Shown piece after piece: positions 60,201 through 64,000 of a stretch of 64,000 bases of DNA; within the stretch, counting starts at the first letter, position 1, and the number at the start of each line of letters is the position of its first letter. The notes under the pieces are model-generated. The model made no database searches. It was not told the origin of the DNA and worked only from the letters and a program-made list of their open reading frames with translations. This DNA is from Tribonema minus. Lineage: Eukaryota; Sar; Xanthophyceae; Tribonematales; Tribonemataceae. The stretch is taken from assembly GCA_017506865.1 (NCBI GenBank), contig JAFCMP010000549.1, positions 186,001 through 250,000 of the forward strand. Reading direction: 5' to 3'. The translations under genes and the position numbers were made by a program.

Positions 60201-63200
60201 CACTTTGGCGGCGGCGTCGTTGGAGTGGTTGCCATTTGGACACTTTCAGACTGTCACACGACATGCGTTCCATACAGCAAGCTTCATGTTAGAGACCATT
60301 CATCTGGGCTTTTTCGCGCCCTGAGCGAGAATCTATAAAACGTGCAAAGACCGCGTCGATGGGCGCTGAAGGTTACAACACGTTTTTTTGCGCGCCAAGC
60401 GAGAGGTTCAAGAAAGAAACTTGCATGTTTCTTGGACGTCTGCACCAAGCGCGCAGCATGCGCCGCGTCCGCCGCGCGCGCCGCCTGCTCCGCCTGTGCC
60501 GCCGCCGCTGCAGCCGCCGCGGCCCGCGCAGTGAGCGCTGCTGCCTCCGCAGCTGCCGCCTGCGCACGCATCGTTCGGAATAGTATCACCGGATGCGTCA
60601 TGGTCAGCTTTGGCAGCGAGACTCGCCACGCCGCGAAACTGATGCAAGGGCGCTGCATAGACTCGGGTTCAGACTCTAGGGTCCCAAGTGCATCGGTCAG
60701 CTGCATGCGCCCATGGAGCATTGCATGTGATCGCTGCGCCTGCGTGAAGTGAAGGGCTGCCGTAGCCGCAACACAACGCTAGTTGCCCGCTGCTTAATGT
60801 CAGCACATAACACAAGGGGGGCAAATCGACCAACAAGCTGCATCACAGCACAAGCATCCCTGCTTGTGCACCCACCTCCGCAGCCTCCAGCGCCTCCCGC
60901 TCCGCGGCAGCCTGTGCTGCGCGCTGCGCGCCGCGCCGCTGCCGCGCCTCCTCCTCCGCCGCCGCCGTCGCCCGCGCAGCCTCCGCGGCGTCCTCCGCCG
61001 CTGCCGCATCCGCCGCCGCCGCGCGCTCCGCGTCCGATGCCGCCCCCTCCGCCGCCGCCGCCGCAGCGCGCTCGCGCTTCTTGGCGAGCCTCTCGCGCAG
61101 CCGCAACTCGCGAGTCCTGCGCTCCGCCGCCAGAGCCGCCTCCAGCGCGACGCCCTCCGCGGCGTGCGCCGCCTGCAGGCGCGCGACGGTGGCGTCGGCC
61201 TCCGCGCGCGCCGCGGCGGCGGCGGCGGCGCGCTGCGCGTCAGCGGCGGCGGCGTCCGCGGCGGCGGCGGCCTCGGCGGCGCGCAGCGCATTGGCGCGCT
61301 TGCTGCGCTCCTCGTCGAGCTCCGCTTCAAGCGCTGCGACCTGAGCGTTGAATTTAACCAGGGGACAAGCATTTGAATCGGTGAGAAGACGGTGCGCGGC
61401 TGCAGCAGGTACGTGCGCGAGGCAGGACATCGTGGAGCAGCGGCGCATTTGCAGGAGACGCGTACAGAGGGCACTGCGCTCAAGCTACCGATTTTTAGAG
61501 GCAGCAACCGAGCGCCTGCGACGCAGCAGTAATCAGCACATCGCGCCGCATCGCACACGCACAGATGCGGCAACGAGTCCCAAATCCTAACCCTAGCTGC
61601 TCACCTCCGCAGCCTCCTCCGCGTCCAGCGCGGCACGCGCCGCCTCCACCTCCGCCCTCGTCGCGGCAGCGTGCGCAAGCTGCTCCTCCCGCACCGCGCG
61701 CTTCGCCTCCAGGCGCGACCGCAGCCGGCCCTCCTTCGCAGCGCGCTCCGCCGCCGCCTCCGCCGCCAGCGCCGCGCTGCGCTCCTCGTGCTCGCGCCGC
61801 GCGTCGCGCGAGCGCGCCGCCGCCTCCGCCGCCGCCGCCGCCGCCGCCTCCACCGCCGCCGCCTCCGCGCGCCGCGCGCGCCGTGCCGCCTCCTCCTCCG
61901 TCACCGCGGCCTCATCGCTCAGCGCCTGCTCGAGGGCGCGCTGCGCCGCAGCGCGCTCCGCCGCCAGCTGCGCGCGCGCCGCCGCCTCCGCCGCCGCCGC
62001 TGTGTCGCCGCCGCTGGCAGCGGTCTCCGCGCGCAGCGCCGCCAGCCGCTGCTGCGCCTCCTGCTCGAGCTGCTGCTCCAGCGCGGCGCGGCGCTCCGCA
62101 GCGCACGCCGCCAGTTCCGCTTCGAGCTGCGCAGCCTGCTCCTCATGCGCGGCGCGCAGGCGCAGGAGCTCCGCATCTGCTGCCGCGCGCGCCGCAGCGA
62201 CGGCGGCCTCCGCTGCCGCCACGCCGCGCAGCATGGAGTCGCGGCGGCGCTGCTCTTCCGCGTATAGGGCCGACTTGCGCTGCTCCATTTCCTCATCCAG
62301 CTTCGCCTGCACAGTTTGGAGGCGGTGTCATGGCTCAGCTGTGAAGTGTGTTGTGTGATGCAAGAATGCAATGCACGGTAACTTGGAGGTGGCATTTGAA
62401 GGAAAGTAGATTGTCTGCACTGCCGCTCACATGTGAACAGTCCTACTGTGCCTGTTGATGTGTCATCGTGTAGGGACTCTAAAGCACTACTGGCCCCCCA
62501 ACATGGTGAGGATCGATCAAGCGGCACTGTCAATAACCCTGACCCTGACCCTAATCCCAACCCTAAGAATCCCGCCTGCTGGCTGCTGTACTTTGAGCAC
62601 AACGTGCCTCGTTGTACATGTCATCATCACGATTACGCTTCAAGCGGTCCCACTCATCTACACCCTTCCCCAAAGGAGATGTCAACACGAGGGTCAGCAG
62701 CACACAACTCTCACGCGCACAAGAAAACACATCGCATTCACCTTCTCAGCAGCCGCAACGCTCGCTTCCTCTTCCTGCACCGCCCGCCGATCGTCCGCTG
62801 CTGGCTGGCCGACGGAGCCATCTGCCGCCTCTGCCGCTGCCGCTGCCGCCGCCGCCTGCTGCCGCGCCTTCAGCCTATCCCTGAGCGCTGCCTCGCGCCG
62901 CGCGCGCTCCGCCGCCAGCGCGCTCTCCAGCTCTGCCGCCTGGCGGTCGTGCCTCTCGCGCAGCGAGTGCGCCTCGTCCTGCCGCGAGGCCAGCTCCGCC
63001 TCCTCCGCAGCGGCGCGCGCCGCCAGCGCCGCGCGCTGCCGTGCTGCGTCCGCCGCCACCTCCGCCACCGCCGCCGCCACCGCCGCCTCCACGTCCTCCG
63101 GCGCCGCCGCTGCCTCCGCGGCAGCAGCGGCAGCAGCGGCAGCGCTGATGCTGCCGGATGGACTGGATGCAGAGGCGGCGGCGGCTGCAGCGGCGGCAGC

Positions 63201-63596
63201 GGAGCGCGCGGCACTGCGGTGCGCGGCGCGCGCGCGGCAGCGCGCCGCCGCCACCGCCTCCTCCGCCGCCTGCTGGTCGGCGAGCGCGACGGCGCGGCGC
63301 TGGTGGCGCGCGCGCAGCGCCGCGACTTCCGCCGCATTCGCCGCCTCAGCCTCTTCCGCCGCTGCCGCCGCCGGCGCCGCCGCCGCCAGCAGCAGCGCGC
63401 GCTGCCGCGCCGTCGCCGCCAGCGCCTCGGTCTCCGCTTCCTCGAGCTGAGCAAGGAGGACTGCGGCATCGCGCTGCTCTTCGGCCTCAAGGAGCGCGAG
63501 CGCCGCGACGACTTCCTCTTCGCCGGCGTTTGATTTCTCGAGCTGCGCCTCGCAGGCTGCGCGGCGCGCTGCCGCCGCCTCCTGCAGCCACTCCGT
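51263..63596 (-). CDS. long alanine-rich coiled-coil protein (5' end beyond the window)
   Basis: Exons (minus): 63596-62742, 62306-61605, 61340-60876, 60559-60446, 59499-59308, 58639-58430, 57361-57194, 56180-56013, 54825-54658, 53670-53398, 52660-51263; possibly also 53210-53151 and 53051-52992. Every exon begins and ends in phase 0. About 1570 codons are in view. Nearly all are Ala/Glu/Arg-rich heptads (AAELESALAAERARREAALR; AALEQQLEQEAQQRLAALRA), a long parallel coiled coil. The last exon (465 codons) passes from Ala-rich coil to a compact domain: RLDFGEHLLAVLGLGASRM, NAFRNSYLWDADARALYVHA, GDFGLVLVHAAAHLLSD, PEFTRAFHGALATLARELFK, then a disordered tail and a stop at 51263. I do not recognise this C-terminal domain. 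A cytoskeletal, basal-body or scaffold role is only an inference from the coil. Confidence 0.8.
52832..53274 (-). repeat. four 3'-edge or whole-exon copies downstream of coiled-coil exon 53670-53398
   Basis: The last 60 bases of the exon (RAKQAALESAQAAELAAKAE) plus donor GTAGG recur with ends at 53274, 53151, 52992 and 52832. The copies 53210-53151 and 53051-52992 are both exactly 60 nt, open, flanked by a GGCAG acceptor and a GAG/GTAGG donor, and nearly identical to each other, introns included (period 159 bp). They could be spliced in as extra 20-residue exons. The 52832 copy has one extra base before its donor; the 53274 copy lacks a clear acceptor. Confidence 0.88.
54230..54580 (+). mobile_element. 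retroelement-like 3' end, plus orientation
   Basis: Shares with the 26.4-26.96 kb copy, in opposite orientation, the segments GGCATCGCCCTGGCGCGCTT, CAGCGCTCCACATGGCGTAC, the GGCGGCGGCGTTTGA stop region, CACTTTTAGACTGTCA, and the tail GCGCCCTGAGCGAGAATTAA then TAAAAAGTAC. It starts later in the coding part than the 26 kb copy. It lies within an intron of the coiled-coil gene, antisense to it. Confidence 0.75.
54915..55470 (-). repeat. four upstream 5'-edge copies of coiled-coil exon 54825-54658
   Basis: The exon start (GTGGCGGCGTACGAGGCGGA on the minus strand, after GACAG) recurs with acceptors near 54986, 55147, 55304 and 55466, a period of about 160 bp. Readings are VAAYDAELAHAREQRA, VAAYKAELACAQEERA, VAAYDAELACAREE and a decayed fourth. 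Intron matter with CATCATGATACAGGACA is copied too. The fourth copy is interrupted by a CCCTAA tract. Confidence 0.92.
55411..55434 (+). repeat. telomere-type tract inside an exon-edge copy
   Basis: Three to four CCCTAA units sit between GCGCGCTCCTC and GCGTGCTAGCTC, which are adjacent (as GCGCGCTCCTC-CCGCGCGC) in the other copies of the same edge. The tract therefore entered an already duplicated exon edge. Confidence 0.85.
55720..55940 (-). repeat. downstream 3'-edge copies of coiled-coil exon 56180-56013
   Basis: The exon end (plus reading GCGCGGCGCGCTCCGCGTCG then ATGCGGCGCAGCTG) recurs at 55880-55940 and 55725-55775. The following GTCGTCRAGTTYGCTCATG blocks are shared between the two copies. 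The donor region is decayed (CTCGTGC and TCTGGCG in place of CTACCTC). Confidence 0.85.
56235..56396 (-). repeat. upstream 5'-edge copies of coiled-coil exon 56180-56013
   Basis: The exon start (plus reading CAGGTGGCAGCGCTCCATGT to ATGTCCTGCAG at 56134-56186) recurs at 56236-56295 and 56343-56395 with a period of about 108 bp. The first copy keeps the CTGCAG acceptor; the second has CTTGCGGCAC instead. Confidence 0.88.
57027..57070 (-). repeat. downstream 3'-edge copy of coiled-coil exon 57361-57194
   Basis: The plus-strand block GGGTCCGCACCTGACGTTGA present at the exon end (57184-57203) recurs at 57025-57044 with its donor, followed by GAGAACTCTCGGCGTCGAC against GAGAATTCGGCGTCGAC. The offset is about 160 bp. 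A decayed 5'-edge copy (CGCTGCCATACCCTCCATGT) lies upstream at 57663-57705. Confidence 0.88.
57366..57476 (+). repeat. long degenerate TTAGGG tract beside an acceptor
   Basis: About 110 bases of GGGTTAGG-type repeats with substitutions begin a few bases upstream (in gene direction) of the acceptor of exon 57361-57194. On the gene strand it reads as CCTAACCCTAA and serves as the pyrimidine-rich region before that acceptor. Confidence 0.85.
57945..58326 (-). repeat. three downstream 3'-edge copies of coiled-coil exon 58639-58430
   Basis: The exon end (plus reading CGCGCGAATGCCGTGGGTCG then AGCACTGCCGTCACCGC) recurs at 58264-58326, 58102-58168 and 57945-58008, a period of about 162 bp. Copies keep GAGTGCCGCGGGTCGAGCAC and a CACCTGYGCA donor context. 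Between them run repeated GTACAAAGGGGAG and TTCACTYGCAGTACA blocks. Confidence 0.92.
60180..60350 (+). mobile_element. retroelement-like 3' tail, plus orientation
   Basis: It contains GGCGGCGGCGTCGTTGGAGT, CACTTTCAGACTGTCACACG, CATCTGGGCTTTTTCGCGCC and CTGAGCGAGAATCTATAAAA, the same order as the tails at 26.4 and 54.5 kb. Only the 3' tail is present. A further partial tail (GCGCCAAGCGAGAATCAACA) precedes it at 60165-60190. Confidence 0.7.
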
Positions 63597-63715
63597 CTGC
63601 GTAGGCAGCGGTAGTTGCGGATAGAGTTGTCATGGACTGAGTGGAGAACCGATGCACTGCTAGTACATGTGCTGTCCACCAGGGTGTTTTCAGTTGACGG
63701 CAAGCTCGAGAAGAT

Positions 63716-63765
63716 AACCCTGACCCTAACCCTAACCCTAACCTTAGCCCTAACCCTAACCCTGA
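63716..63765 (+). repeat. interstitial telomere-type tract (CCCTAA, about eight units)
   Basis: Eight CCCTAA-like units with two variants (CCCTGA, CCTTAG) lie in the intron upstream of exon 63596-62742. Confidence 0.9.
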
Positions 63766-64000
63766 TCTCATGCTGGCACACCATGTCGGCTCGTGTGCTG
63801 TGAGGTTGTAGGAAAGGTGCACCTGCTAAAACTAATGCGATACCTGCCCTACTGCATGTTGTGTGCCTTTCTGCGCCGGCAACAGCGTTCATACCTCAGC
63901 CCTGCGAGTGCGCAGTTCGCCCGCAACGCGCATTGGTACCTCTGCATGAGTCGAGAGTCGCCGACCCGATGTGGACAAATTAGCAACGGCCTCTTGTTTC

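Noticed and set aside
60749-62344. Very long Pro/Arg-rich open frames on the plus strand
   Set aside because: They are reverse-strand shadows of GCC/GCG-rich coiled-coil exons; splice sites, phases and heptads support only the minus strand.
5397-63765. A true chromosome end
   Set aside because: The telomere-type tracts are short, scattered, in both orientations and inside introns; none lies at a window edge as a long pure array.

Overview
The window looks like nuclear DNA of a unicellular alga or other protist. Genes are split into many small exons with GT-AG introns. Exons are GC-rich and strongly alanine-biased, while introns are closer to balanced composition. Short tracts of the telomere-type hexamer TTAGGG/CCCTAA are scattered through the introns. 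That telomere type, the PA-TM-RING and SSF genes and the intron style fit a haptophyte or stramenopile better than a land plant or chlorophyte, but this is inference and the species is not identified.

Every gene I could assemble lies on the minus strand. From right to left they are: a long alanine-rich coiled-coil protein running in from beyond the right edge (63596 to 51263); a nucleoredoxin-like thioredoxin-fold protein that has lost its CxxC active site (46484 to 41533, 5' end not found); a complete 11-exon sodium:solute symporter of 695 residues (38292 to 28485), best matched to the DUR3-like branch; a low-complexity gene with a duplicated two-exon module (about 24440 to 16013); a J-domain exon (about 15340 to 14774) with an inverted pair of degenerate J-domain copies at 11972-12916; and a PA-TM-RING E3 ubiquitin ligase (11132 to at least 2138). 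I joined exons only where phase, splice signals and protein family agreed. No functional pathway links the genes.

The outstanding feature is how the introns are built. Around at least a dozen exons in four or more unrelated genes, the flanking introns hold tandem, decaying copies of the exon edge. Copies of an exon's 5' edge, with its 3' splice site, lie upstream of it. Copies of its 3' edge, with its 5' splice site, lie downstream. Spacing is about 100-165 bp and copy number runs from one to about ten. Many copies keep a plausible splice site, and two of them in the coiled-coil gene are still complete in-frame exons. This suggests introns that grow by repeated tandem duplication across splice junctions. 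TTAGGG tracts and a CTTCAA-type motif recur between the units, and one telomere tract lies inside a copy.

Mobile or structured DNA includes four copies of a retroelement-like 3' end (13.3, 26.4-26.9, 54.2 and 60.2 kb), a roughly 790-bp element with terminal inverted repeats (49.97-50.75 kb), a pair of inverted repeats at 48.15-48.73 kb, and several minisatellites. The stretches 1-2.1, 24.7-28.4, 38.3-41.5 and 46.7-51.2 kb contain no gene I can support.
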